41,853 nucleotides of DNA from Pseudomonadota bacterium. GTDB taxonomy: Bacteria > Pseudomonadota > Alphaproteobacteria > Rhodobacterales > Rhodobacteraceae. Under the pieces are notes generated by a model. The model worked only from the letters and a program-made list of their open reading frames with translations, was not told the origin of the DNA and searched no databases. The stretch is taken from NCBI GenBank assembly GCA_963205235.1, contig CAUJIP010000052.1:1-41853 (forward strand), given 5' to 3'. Below, one piece after another: positions 7,991 through 15,781 of the stretch; within the stretch, counting starts at the first letter, position 1; every line of letters starts with the position of its first letter. The translations under genes were made by a program, and so were the position numbers.

Positions 7991-8592
7991 ACGATCCGCC
8001 GGAACATCGGTGTGCTGGTCGAATTGTCAAAGAACGGCACACCCGGCTGATCCTGCCCCGCCAGAAGCGCGCCGACTTCGGCCAGCACGACCTCGGTGAT
8101 GAAGGGCAGGTCAAGCTCGCGCGCTTGCGGCAGGTTCAGCCAGCGCAGGTGCTGCAATTCGCCCGAACTTGCAGAAAAATCCTCATGCGCCGCGCTTTCA
8201 TCGGCCTGAGCCAGAAAGAACCGCGCATCGAAACGGCGACCTTTCCACGGCGGGGTGATTGCGCGGAACATGAAGCGGAAGGCAGGCTCCTGCGCGGGCG
8301 GCAGGGACAGCCCGGTTTCTTCGGTCAACTCGCGCAGGGCAGCGGCGACCAGCGTATCGGCGTCCGGTGCCCCCGGCGGAACCCATTGCTGCAACCGGCC
8401 CCGGCACAGCGGTGCCAGATAGCCCGCATCGCCCGCCCCATGATCCTGCGGATCAACGCCACCGCCCGGAAAGACGAACTTGGACGGCATGAACACCGCC
8501 CCCGCGCCCCTTTGGCCCATCAGAACCTCGGGCCCGCCCTGCCCCTGACGGCACAGGATCACCGTCGCAGCCGGGCGAATGCCGTCAGTCAT
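7987..8592 (-). CDS. Nudix hydrolase with insertion in the Nudix box (NUDT19-like)
   Basis: A 201-residue Nudix hydrolase. The Nudix box is split: the leading glycines are in FPGGGVD (about 41-47), and the catalytic REL-x-EETG helix (LRELTEETGL) comes at 86-95 after an insertion of about 35 residues rich in Gly, Pro and Ala. That layout matches the NUDT19/RP2-like branch, known for CoA or nucleotide-sugar type diphosphatase activity; the substrate here is inferred only. The start at 8592 overlaps the DUF983 stop by eight bases, indicating coupled translation; an ATG seven codons upstream is the alternative. The stop overlaps the agmatinase stop on the opposite strand. Confidence 0.88.
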   Translation of the reverse strand: MTDGIRPAATVILCRQGQGGPEVLMGQRGAGAVFMPSKFVFPGGGVDPQDHGAGDAGYLAPLCRGRLQQWVPPGAPDADTLVAAALRELTEETGLSLPPAQEPAFRFMFRAITPPWKGRRFDARFFLAQADESAAHEDFSASSGELQHLRWLNLPQARELDLPFITEVVLAEVGALLAGQDQPGVPFFDNSTSTPMFRRIV

Positions 8593-8989
8593 GCGGCTTT
8601 GCCCCGAAGCCATGCATCCGGTTCGCCCATTGCAGGCCGACCAGCGCGCCCTTCAACCGGGGCAGAAGATAAAGCGACAGCGCGACCGTGCCGATGGTGA
8701 AACCGGTGATCATCACCATCGGTTCGGGCCGGAACTTGACGAAGGTGAACATCAGCGCCGGGGCCAGAAGATGCCCGACGATCAGGATGGTCAGATAGGC
8801 CGGCCCGTCATCGGCACGGTGATGGTGAAGCTCTTGCCCGCAGACAGGACAGGCCTCGCGCACTTTCAGATAGCCGCGGAACATCGGCCCAGCGCCACAG
8901 TTCGGGCACCGCCGCCGCCACCCGCGCAGCATCGCCGGTTTGACCGGGCGCTCTTCAATCTCGGGGGTTGTGGCGGTCTGGGATGTCAT
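8585..8989 (-). CDS. DUF983 zinc-ribbon membrane protein
   Basis: A 134-residue protein with the DUF983 layout: a short polar N-terminus, a zinc ribbon (CPNCGAG...ACPVCGQEL, about residues 28-52) and two transmembrane helices (about 64-82 and 92-110) ending near LPRLKGALVGLQWA. The family is widespread in Alphaproteobacteria and its function is unknown; the four cysteines should bind zinc on the cytoplasmic side. It is the first gene of a two-gene unit with the overlapping Nudix hydrolase. Confidence 0.88.
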   Translation of the reverse strand: MTSQTATTPEIEERPVKPAMLRGWRRRCPNCGAGPMFRGYLKVREACPVCGQELHHHRADDGPAYLTILIVGHLLAPALMFTFVKFRPEPMVMITGFTIGTVALSLYLLPRLKGALVGLQWANRMHGFGAKPHD

Positions 8990-9185
8990 TCGAACAGGCT
9001 CCTTACAGGCGGGTAAAAGGCAGATCGAACCGCGCCGCGCGGGACAATAGCGGCAATGCCCTGCCCTTCACAATGGAAAGACCGCCCCTGTGTCGGGATG
9101 TCGCAAAGCCCGCGACGGAAATGGCCGATCCCGGCGTGTGACGATCAGAAGGGTCGGCTGAACGGCCCGTTTGCAGGAGATGACC

Positions 9186-9722
9186 ATGACCAGCCTGAAG
9201 AAACCCGCCCTGATCGCAACGCTGCTTGCCGGAGCGGCCTTTGCCACCGTTGCCCTTGCCGAAATGGGGCCCGGCGGCCCGGAGGATCGCGGCATGAAAC
9301 TGGTCGAGATGTTCGACCAGATCGACACCGACAAGGATGGCAAGCTGAGCATGGCCGAACTTGAGGCCCACCGCGCCGCCGAATTCAAGGCTGCCGACAC
9401 CAACGGCGATGGCGCGCTGGATGCCACGGAACTTGCCGCCCGCGAACTGGCGCGGTTTCAGGAGAAGCTCACCGAGCGCACGCAGCAGATGATCGACAAC
9501 AAGGACAATGACGGCAACGGCAGCCTGTCGGTGGATGAGATCGGCAAAGGCCCCGCCGAAGACCGCTTTGCCCGCATCGACACCGACAATGACGGCATGA
9601 TCTCGAAAGAAGAGGCCCAGGCCGCCATGAAACACCACCGCAAGCACGGCCACGGCATGGGTGGTCAGGGCATGAACGGCCAAGGCATGGATGGCGACGA
9701 AGCGGACGGGGACGAAAACTAA
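9186..9722 (+). CDS. Secreted EF-hand calcium-binding protein
   Basis: A 178-residue exported protein with a signal peptide (MTSLKKPALIATLLAGAAFATVALA) and four EF-hand loops: 47-58 (DTDKDGKLSMAE), 71-82 (DTNGDGALDATE), 107-118 (DNDGNGSLSVDE) and 132-143 (DTDNDGMISKEE), each with Asp/Asn at 1, 3 and 5, Gly at 6 and Glu at 12. The C-terminal tail is a His/Gly/Met-rich stretch then an acidic end, which could bind other metals. The start at 9186 has GGAG six bases upstream; the ATG at 9180 is too close to it. It sits 49 bases before the sigma factor gene and may belong to the same response unit. Confidence 0.93.
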   Translation: MTSLKKPALIATLLAGAAFATVALAEMGPGGPEDRGMKLVEMFDQIDTDKDGKLSMAELEAHRAAEFKAADTNGDGALDATELAARELARFQEKLTERTQQMIDNKDNDGNGSLSVDEIGKGPAEDRFARIDTDNDGMISKEEAQAAMKHHRKHGHGMGGQGMNGQGMDGDEADGDEN

Positions 9723-9771
9723 GCCTTTGCACTTAAGGGGTGACAGCCGCTAAACCGGACCAAGGATGACA

Positions 9772-10373
9772 ATGGCCTTTGACGCTGCAAGCGATGTCTC
9801 GGACGAGGCGCTGATGGCTCTCTATGCCAAGGAGACCGCCCAGCCGCCCTTGCCCTGACCCAGCGGGTCACCCCCCGCGTCCTGGCCTATGCCACCCGCC
9901 TTCTGGGCGGCGACCGGGCCGAGGCCGAGGATGTGGCGCAAGAAACCATGCTGCGGCTTTGGCGCGTCGCCCCTGACTGGCGGCAAGGCGAAACAAGGGT
10001 GACGACCTGGGCCTACCGGGTCGCCACCAACCTGTGCATCGACCGGCAAAGGTCACGGCGGCGCAAGGGCCATGTCGACCTTGATGCCGCATCCGACCTG
10101 CCCGAACCGGGGCCGGGGGCCGAAAGCCGACTGCAGGATGCGCAACGATTGGATGCCTTGCACATGGCTCTCGCCGCCCTGCCCGACAGGCAACGGCAGG
10201 CGGTGGTCTTGCGCCACATCGAAGGCCTGACCAACCCCGACATCGCCCAGATTCTTGAGATCGGGGTCGAAGCGGTGGAAAGTCTGACCGCACGGGGCAA
10301 ACGGGCGCTGGCGGCGCTGCTTTCCGGGCAAAAGCCCGCGCTTGGATATGAGGATGACGAAGATGCAGGATGA
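9772..10373 (+). CDS. ECF-type RNA polymerase sigma factor, frameshifted in the first 25 codons
   Basis: From 9831 onward the frame encodes a sigma-70-family factor: region 2 (ATRLLGGDRAEAEDVAQETMLRLW, TTWAYRVATNLCIDRQRS) and region 4 (ALAALPDRQRQAVVLRHIEGLTNPDIAQIL, AVESLTARGKRALAALL). The only start in that frame is GTG at 9933, which would delete half of region 2. The proper N-terminus lies in the adjacent frame from ATG 9772 (AAGGA ribosome site): MAFDAASDVSDEALMALYAK, which then runs into a stop, while the other frame resumes GDRPAALALTQRV. One missing G at 9831-9832 (AAGGAGAC for AAGGGAGAC) explains this. If real, the gene is broken. It overlaps the next gene. Confidence 0.85.
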
Positions 10374-10704
10374 TGCGCTTGACCGGCTTCTTGCCCAGGC
10401 GGCGGCGACCCCGCCCTCCCCTTCGCCCGCGCTGATCGACCGGGTTCTGGCCGATGCGCTTGCCCTGCAACCGGCAGCGCCGGGTCTTGTCCGACATCGC
10501 GCCCAAGGTCCCGGCCTTCTGGGTCGCATCGCCAGCCTTTTCGGGGGTGTCCCCGCCTTGACCGCCGTTTCCGCCGCCGCCGTGCTGGGTCTTGCTGTCG
10601 GCTATCTGAATCCCGCGACGCTGGACACCCTGGCCAATGGCCTGGCCGATACCGGAACCGAGGATTTCTTCCCCTCGGTCGATTTCCTGACCACAGAGGG
10701 ATGA
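10354..10704 (+). CDS. Probable membrane anti-sigma partner
   Basis: A small protein of about 116 residues overlapping the end of the sigma gene. It starts MTKMQDDALDRLLAQAA; ATGs at 10348, 10354 and 10363 are all possible, and AGGA at 10351 favours 10363. It has a cytoplasmic N-terminal helix (DDALDRLLAQAA...ALIDRVLADAL), one transmembrane segment (about residues 69-87, PALTAVSAAAVLGLAVGYL) and a short acidic periplasmic tail ending FFPSVDFLTTEG. Position and topology suggest an anti-sigma factor or sigma-linked membrane protein. I see no zinc-binding HxxxCxxC motif, so a classical ZAS anti-sigma domain is absent. Confidence 0.7.
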   Translation: MTKMQDDALDRLLAQAAATPPSPSPALIDRVLADALALQPAAPGLVRHRAQGPGLLGRIASLFGGVPALTAVSAAAVLGLAVGYLNPATLDTLANGLADTGTEDFFPSVDFLTTEG

Positions 10705-10708
10705 GACA

Positions 10709-11185
10709 ATGACCGAAACTACCGCACTCCTCCCGCCCAAATCCGGACGCGGTCTGAAAATCGCCTTCGCGATCTCACTGGCTCTGAATCTTGCCGTCGC
10801 CGGGCTTGCCCTGGGGGCATGGTTGCGCGGCGGGCCGGGGCACGGAATGCCCCGCGACCTTGGCTTTGGCCCCTTTACCGAGGCGCTTAGCCCCGAAGAC
10901 CACCACGCCCTGAAAGAGGCGATCCGCGCCGACCTGCCCGCATTCAAGGCGGAACGTGAGGCTGCCAAGGCGGAATTCGACACGCTTCTGGCGGCGCTGC
11001 GGGCCGATCCCTTTGACCTTGCCGCCGTGAACGATGCGATGTCGGCCATCGTGGCGCGCAATGCAGGACGGCTTGCCAAGGGGCAAGACCTGCTGTCTGA
11101 CCGGATAGCGGCGATGGACCCTGCCGACCGTCTGGCCTTTGCCGACCGGTTGGAAGACGCGCTGCGCCACGGTCGGCGCGACTGA
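10709..11185 (+). CDS. Periplasmic heavy-metal sensor/resistance protein (CnrX/ZraP-like)
   Basis: A 158-residue membrane-anchored periplasmic protein of the Metal_resist (CnrX/CpxP/ZraP-like) type. It has one N-terminal transmembrane helix (about residues 19-38, AFAISLALNLAVAGLALGAW), then a four-helix-type region with LSPEDHHALKEAIRADLPAFKAEREAAKAEF and DPFDLAAVNDAMSAIVARNAGRLAKGQDLLSDRIAAMDPADRLAFADRLE, typical of the fold. AGAGGG precedes the start at 10709. It is the third gene of the sigma operon and by analogy with CnrX could receive a metal or envelope-stress signal. Which metal is not visible. Confidence 0.8.
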   Translation: MTETTALLPPKSGRGLKIAFAISLALNLAVAGLALGAWLRGGPGHGMPRDLGFGPFTEALSPEDHHALKEAIRADLPAFKAEREAAKAEFDTLLAALRADPFDLAAVNDAMSAIVARNAGRLAKGQDLLSDRIAAMDPADRLAFADRLEDALRHGRRD

Positions 11186-11228
11186 TCTAACTGCCAGTTT
11201 GACTCAGGACCGCTCGTCAAAGGCTTCG

Positions 11229-12608
11229 TCAGGCCGCACTTTGCCGCAAGGTCACCTGGTTGCGTCCCGCGCCCTTGGCCTCCAGCAGCGCAAGATCGGC
11301 CGCCTCGACCACCGCATCGATCGTGGCCCGAGTGTCGGTTCGCGGGACGGACACCGCAACCCCGATCGACACCGTGATCGAAAGCCCAAGGCCCGAGGCA
11401 AGCCGGAACGGCGTTTCCTCGATCGCATGGCACAACCGTTCCGCCACAAGCTGCGCCTCGCAGGCCGTGCTGCCGGGCAGGGCGATCAGGAATTCCTCGC
11501 CCCCGATCCGGGCCAGAAGATCACCCTCGCGCAGATTGGCCGTAAGCCGTCGCGCCACTTCGACCAGCACCGCGTCGCCCGCAGCATGGCCATGCTGGTC
11601 GTTCACCGATTTGAAGCGGTCAAGATCGACGACCATCACCCCATAGCCACTGCCACTTTCCCCCGCGCGGGCCGCAATGGCGCGCAGTTCGGGGCCTGCG
11701 TGGCGCCGGTTGTAAAGCCCGGTCAGCGGGTCGACCAAAGCCAGCCGCAGCCCGTCGGCGACCCGCACGCGCTGACGGTCGCGGCTGTGCTTGCGCCGCA
11801 ACAGGCTGCGCAGGCGAAGCGCAAGTTCCGGCATCGCGACCGCGCCCCCGACCACATCATCGGCCCCCAGATCATAGGCCATCGCCGCCTCATCCCCCAG
11901 CGCGCAAAGGCCGGTGACACAGACTGCGGCATGGCGGGTGGCCACCCGGCTTTTCAGTTCGGACAACAGCCGAAGCGATGCCGTCGCCGCCTCGCCAGCA
12001 GGAATATCGACCACAAAGACATCCGCCGCCCCAGCTGCAGCCTCGCCCATCGCCTCGGCAGGGTTCAAAAGCACCAGCCGGTCGCGCAGATGACGGCCAA
12101 GCGCAGCCTTCAGGGCAAGGGCGCGCGTCTTCTGCGACGAGACAAGCGCGATCGTCCCTGACGGTTCAAAGACGGCAGGAGGTTCCCCCAGACCGGCTTC
12201 GGCAATCTCCAACTCCGGCCCAAGTTCGCCCCGTGTCCGCAAAAGGTTGCGGATCCGCGCCAGAAGCATCCGGTCCGTAACCGGCTTGGCAAGCGCGTCA
12301 TCGGCCCCGGCGGCCAAGGCGGCAAGCCGGGTCTCGTCATCATCGCCGGCCGCAAGCCCGATCACCGGAATATCCCGGCTGCGCGGATCGGCCCGCAGGC
12401 GGCGCATCACCACCGAGCCCGGCAAATCGGGCAGGTCAAGGTCCAGCAGGATCAGGTCAGGCCGCCCCTCAGGCGCTGATTGAGCCATGGCCAGACAGCC
12501 AGCCCCGTCAACCGCCAGAACCGAATCGTAACAGGCCGCCGCAAGACGCGCCCGAAAGACGATCCGGTTGGCCGCCACGTCATCGACGATTAGGATACGA
12601 CCGCTCAT
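11229..12608 (-). CDS. pleD: PleD-type response regulator diguanylate cyclase (REC-REC-GGDEF)
   Basis: A 459-residue cytoplasmic protein that makes cyclic di-GMP. The first receiver domain (1-120) has the acidic pair D9/D10, phospho-acceptor D56 (LILLDLDLP) and Lys108 (AKPV); the usual Thr/Ser switch is Ala (GLAAG). The second receiver (about 150-270) is degenerate, as in PleD, and serves dimerisation. The GGDEF domain has GGEEF at 369-373 and an intact inhibitory I-site RxxD (R360-D363) five residues before it, so product feedback is expected. In Caulobacter PleD controls polar development; here a motility or biofilm role is inference. It is transcribed divergently from the DUF3572 gene. Confidence 0.92.
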   Translation of the reverse strand: MSGRILIVDDVAANRIVFRARLAAACYDSVLAVDGAGCLAMAQSAPEGRPDLILLDLDLPDLPGSVVMRRLRADPRSRDIPVIGLAAGDDDETRLAALAAGADDALAKPVTDRMLLARIRNLLRTRGELGPELEIAEAGLGEPPAVFEPSGTIALVSSQKTRALALKAALGRHLRDRLVLLNPAEAMGEAAAGAADVFVVDIPAGEAATASLRLLSELKSRVATRHAAVCVTGLCALGDEAAMAYDLGADDVVGGAVAMPELALRLRSLLRRKHSRDRQRVRVADGLRLALVDPLTGLYNRRHAGPELRAIAARAGESGSGYGVMVVDLDRFKSVNDQHGHAAGDAVLVEVARRLTANLREGDLLARIGGEEFLIALPGSTACEAQLVAERLCHAIEETPFRLASGLGLSITVSIGVAVSVPRTDTRATIDAVVEAADLALLEAKGAGRNQVTLRQSAA

Positions 12609-12735
12609 CTTCCATGTTCCAGATTCTCTCCCCCAGAGATGCTGAACAGTCTGTTACTGAAGTGGTTAAGAAATCCTTTCCGTTTTGCCCCTATCGTCAT
12701 TATTCCGTGAAACCACCTTGGAAAGCCGCCAGATC

Positions 12736-13014
12736 ATGCAGGAAGAAGCCGCCCAGACCATCGCCTTGCAGGCCCTTGGCTGGATCGCCGCGAATGACGA
12801 CCTTTTTCCCGTCTTCCTGTCCGCTACCGGTGCCAGCCTGACCGAGCTGCGCAGTCGGGCCGCCGATCCCCTGTTTCTTGCTGCCGTCCTTGATTTCCTG
12901 CTGCAAGAAGACGCCTGGGTGCTTGACTTCTGCGGCCAGAACGGACTGCCTCCCATCACCCTGCAATCGGCCCGTGCCGCCCTTCCCGGCGGTGCTCTGC
13001 CGCATTGGACCTGA
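12736..13014 (+). CDS. DUF3572 protein
   Basis: A 92-residue protein beginning MQEEAAQTIALQALGWIAAND and ending ALPGGALPHWT, the conserved ends of the DUF3572 family restricted mainly to Alphaproteobacteria. It is all-helical by pattern with no signal or membrane segment; function unknown. The ATG at 12736 is preferred because the upstream codons in this frame are not family-like, although no strong Shine-Dalgarno is visible. It lies 14 bases before the HAD phosphatase gene, so the two are likely co-transcribed. Confidence 0.88.
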   Translation: MQEEAAQTIALQALGWIAANDDLFPVFLSATGASLTELRSRAADPLFLAAVLDFLLQEDAWVLDFCGQNGLPPITLQSARAALPGGALPHWT

Positions 13015-13028
13015 TGGAGCGTGACCAG

Positions 13029-13727
13029 ATGCCCGAACCAAAGATCAGCGGCCTTCTTTTCGACAAGGACGGAACGCTTTTTGACTTCAAGACCAGCTGG
13101 GGCCGTTGGGCTCAAACCTTTCTGACCTCTATCGCCAAGGACGCAACCCACGCCGACCAGCTTGCCGCGCTGATCGGCTATCAGATCCCTTCCAACCACT
13201 TTGCCCCCGACAGCCCGGTCATTGCCGCAACCGCCGCCGATATTGCCGAGGCGCTGCTTCCCGGACTTCCCGGCACCGACCTGCAAGACCTGACCGACCA
13301 TATCAACGCGACTGCCAGCACCGCGCCGATGGCCCCCGCCGTGCCGCTCCGCCCGCTTCTGGCGGATTTCAAGGCGCGCGGCCTGCGCCTTGGCGTGGCG
13401 ACCAACGACACCGAGGTTCCCGCCCGCCGCCATCTTGCCGCGCATGACATCACCGACTGCTTCGATTTCATCTCGGGCTATGATTCCGGCCACGGTGCGA
13501 AACCCGGCCCCGGCATGTGCCTTGCCTTCCTGACCCGCTTCAACCTTGACCCGCGCCGCACCGCCATGGTCGGCGACAGCCTGCATGATCTTGAGGCCGG
13601 TCGCGCCGCCGGAATGCGCACGATCGCCGTCCTGACCGGCATCGCCCCGCGTGAGGTTCTGGCCCCCCATGCCGATGTCGTCCTGCCCGATATCGGCTCC
13701 ATTCCGGGCTGGATCGACCAGCTCTAA
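13029..13727 (+). CDS. HAD-family hydrolase (phosphoglycolate phosphatase-like)
   Basis: A 232-residue haloacid dehalogenase-superfamily phosphatase. Motif I is FDKDGTLFDF (nucleophile Asp, then acid/base Asp), motif II is in VATND, motif III is the Lys in HGAKPGPGM, and motif IV is VGDSLHDLEAG. A helical cap separates motifs I and II, as in the Gph group. The start at 13029 has GGAG nine bases upstream. The substrate is probably a small phosphorylated metabolite such as phosphoglycolate, but caps are not diagnostic by eye. A hairpin 9 bases after the stop may terminate this operon. Confidence 0.88.
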   Translation: MPEPKISGLLFDKDGTLFDFKTSWGRWAQTFLTSIAKDATHADQLAALIGYQIPSNHFAPDSPVIAATAADIAEALLPGLPGTDLQDLTDHINATASTAPMAPAVPLRPLLADFKARGLRLGVATNDTEVPARRHLAAHDITDCFDFISGYDSGHGAKPGPGMCLAFLTRFNLDPRRTAMVGDSLHDLEAGRAAGMRTIAVLTGIAPREVLAPHADVVLPDIGSIPGWIDQL

Positions 13728-13735
13728 CCCACCAT

Positions 13736-13778
13736 CACCAAAAAACGACGCTTTTGCGTCGCTGGCTTGGTGTCTTTT
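13736..13778 (+). terminator. Extended hairpin followed by a T-rich run
   Basis: Arms CACCA (13736-13740) and TGGTG (13768-13772) enclose a perfect inner stem CGACGC-TTTT-GCGTCG (13746-13761) flanked by mismatches; TCTTTT follows at 13773-13778. Placed after the HAD gene, this fits a rho-independent terminator. The inner stem also has an A-run on its left, so on the minus strand it is followed by TTTTT and could work in that direction too. Confidence 0.55.
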
Positions 13779-13827
13779 GCACGAAGCCTCGCGTCATGCT
13801 TTTCGAAAGCTCAGCGAGGAATGACCC

Positions 13828-15384
13828 ATGGCCGACGAACCTAACCGGAGAAAACGCGCAGGCGGACGGGCGGGCATGAAGGATCGGGCCGGGACGGCTG
13901 CCGTCGACCAGATGCCCTGGCGCATTCCGGTCAACCCCGACAAGCCGACCGAACCTCTGGATGCCGACGGCGTTCAGCGCATCCACAAGACCGCCATGCG
14001 CATCCTGCGCGACATTGGCATCGAATTCCTGAACCCCGAAGCGCTGGAAATCATGCGCAAGGCCGGGTGCATCATCAACGGCACCAATGTCCGCATGGAC
14101 GAAGATTTCGTGATGGAGATGGTCGGCAAGGCCCCGTCCGAATTCACGATCACCCCGCGCAACCCCGAACGTGAACTGATCATCGGCGGCAAGCACATGG
14201 TGTTTGTCAACGTCTCCTCGCCGCCGAATTCCTGGGACCTTGAACGCGGCAAACGCTCGGGCGATTTCGAGACGTTCAAGGATTTCATGAAACTGACGCA
14301 GTACTTCAACTGCATCCATGTCGCGGGCGGCTATCCGGTCGAACCGATCGATATCCATCCGTCCGTCCGCCATCTGGACTGCCTTTATGAAAAGCTGACC
14401 CTGACCGACAAGGTCTGCCACGCCTATTCCCTTGGCGCGGAACGGGTCGAGGATGTGATGGAAATGGTCCGCATCGCGGGCGGGCTGACGGATGAGGAAT
14501 TCAAGGCCAAGCCGCGGATGTACACCAACATCAACTCGGTCTCACCGCTGAAGCACGACTTCCCGATGCTGGACGGTGCCATGCGCCTGGCCCGCCGTGG
14601 CCAGCCGGTGATCGTCACGCCGTTCACGCTGGCGGGGGCGATGGCCCCGGTCACCATGTCGGGTGCCGTGGCCCTGTCGATTGCCGAGGCGCTCGCCGCC
14701 GTGGTCCTTCTGCAATACATCAACCCCGGCTGCCCGGTCGGGATAGGCACCTTCACCAGTAACGTCGACATGAAATCCGGCGCGCCCGCCTTTGGCACGC
14801 CCGAATACATGCGCGCGACGCAGATGACGGGGCAGCTGGTGCGTTTCTACGGCGTGCCGATGCGCGCCTCTGGTGTCTGTGCGGCAAACGTGCCGGACGG
14901 GCAGGCGATGTGGGAAACCTCGAACTCGCTCTGGTCGGCGGTGCAAAGCCAGACCAACATGGTCTACCATGCCGCGGGCTGGCTTGAGGGCGGCCTCATC
15001 GCAAGCCCCGAGAAATTCATCATGGACTGCGAGGTCCTGCAGATGATCCAGCGCTATTTCGAGGAAGCGACCTTCGCCACCACCGACGACGACCTCGCCT
15101 TTGACGCCATCAAAGAGGTCGGCCCCTCGGGCCACTACTTCGGCATCCAGCACACGCAGGACCGCTATCAGCACGCCTTCTATGCCCCCATCGCCAGCGA
15201 CTGGCGCAATTATGAGGCTTGGCAACTGGATGGGTCGGTCTGGACCACGGAACGCGCGCACCGGATCTACAAGCAGATCATGGCGGAATTCGAAGCCCCA
15301 CCGATGAACGGCGACCACCAGGAAGAACTCCGCCGCTTCGTCGCCAAGCGCAAGCAAGAGGGCGGCGCACCGACCGATTTCTAA
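13828..15384 (+). CDS. MttB-family (trimethylamine/betaine-type) methyltransferase, non-pyrrolysine
   Basis: A 518-residue member of the MttB superfamily of corrinoid-dependent methyltransferases. It has the family's TIM-barrel-like stretches (ILRDIGIEFLNPEALEIMRKAG, TPFTLAGAMAPVTMSGAVALSIAEALA, GTFTSNVDMKSGAPAFGTPEYM) and a C-terminal HYFGIQHTQDRYQHAFYAP segment. No in-frame TAG occurs, so it lacks pyrrolysine; characterised members of that group demethylate quaternary amines such as glycine betaine, proline betaine or carnitine. The start at 13828 has GAGGAA upstream. No MttC-like corrinoid protein or reactivase lies nearby, so its methyl acceptor must be encoded elsewhere or it has another role. 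Confidence 0.9.
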   Translation: MADEPNRRKRAGGRAGMKDRAGTAAVDQMPWRIPVNPDKPTEPLDADGVQRIHKTAMRILRDIGIEFLNPEALEIMRKAGCIINGTNVRMDEDFVMEMVGKAPSEFTITPRNPERELIIGGKHMVFVNVSSPPNSWDLERGKRSGDFETFKDFMKLTQYFNCIHVAGGYPVEPIDIHPSVRHLDCLYEKLTLTDKVCHAYSLGAERVEDVMEMVRIAGGLTDEEFKAKPRMYTNINSVSPLKHDFPMLDGAMRLARRGQPVIVTPFTLAGAMAPVTMSGAVALSIAEALAAVVLLQYINPGCPVGIGTFTSNVDMKSGAPAFGTPEYMRATQMTGQLVRFYGVPMRASGVCAANVPDGQAMWETSNSLWSAVQSQTNMVYHAAGWLEGGLIASPEKFIMDCEVLQMIQRYFEEATFATTDDDLAFDAIKEVGPSGHYFGIQHTQDRYQHAFYAPIASDWRNYEAWQLDGSVWTTERAHRIYKQIMAEFEAPPMNGDHQEELRRFVAKRKQEGGAPTDF

Positions 15385-15402
15385 GGTGCAGGGGTCGCGG
15401 TA

Positions 15403-15477
15403 CGTGGGCAGATCGCCCATCTACCTCTACCCCCCGCCATCGCCCGCGCGCCCCGTAGGGTGGGCAATCTGCCCACG
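15403..15477. repeat. REP-like inverted repeat
   Basis: CGTGGGCAGATCGCCCA (15403-15419) and TGGGCAATCTGCCCACG (15461-15477) are inverted copies matching at 16 of 17 bases, separated by 41 bases that include GTAGGG just before the second arm. The GTAGGGTGGGCAA...TGCCCAC layout is of the type dispersed between genes in many proteobacteria. It lies in the 533-base spacer 15385-15917, which holds no gene I can support. Confidence 0.75.
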
Positions 15478-15684
15478 TTGCCCGCCCACAGTCACGCGCC
15501 CTAAACCGGTTCTGCCGGATAGGACTCCCCGGCAACGTCCGGCGGCAATGTGACGAACCACCTGCATTCCAGCGACAACCTGACCGTGCTGCGTGGCGGC
15601 ATAGCGCGGGAAGCGGACACACAGCGTCAAGGCACTCTCGACCTGTCGGGTGCGCTACATCGCACCGCCTCCATCGTTCAGGCC

Positions 15685-15757
15685 CTGTCATCCCCGCGAA
15701 AGCGGAGACCCAGTTTCCAAGCATCCCCACCGCTCCCCCCCTGCGCGGGAATGACAG
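15685..15757. repeat. Dispersed palindromic repeat (AFAGMT-type)
   Basis: CTGTCATCCCCGCG (15685-15698) and CGCGGGAATGACAG (15744-15757) are inverted copies with one mismatch. The left arm continues AAAGCGGAGACCCAG, the hallmark of a very widespread proteobacterial intergenic repeat whose reverse translation gives peptides like VSAFAGMTG. It is non-coding and probably mobilised or spread like a REP/MITE-type element. Confidence 0.75.
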
Positions 15758-15781
15758 CCGAGATTCCCAATCCTTACTATC

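Noticed and set aside
9868-11433. 521-codon minus-strand open frame across the sigma operon
   Set aside because: Spans three plus-strand genes with recognisable products and shows only shadow composition.
13828-15384. Pyrrolysine-containing MttB
   Set aside because: No in-frame TAG occurs in the gene before its TAA stop.
15278-15730. Minus-strand open frame containing GNWVSAFAGMTG
   Set aside because: This peptide is the known spurious translation of a dispersed palindromic repeat, not a protein.
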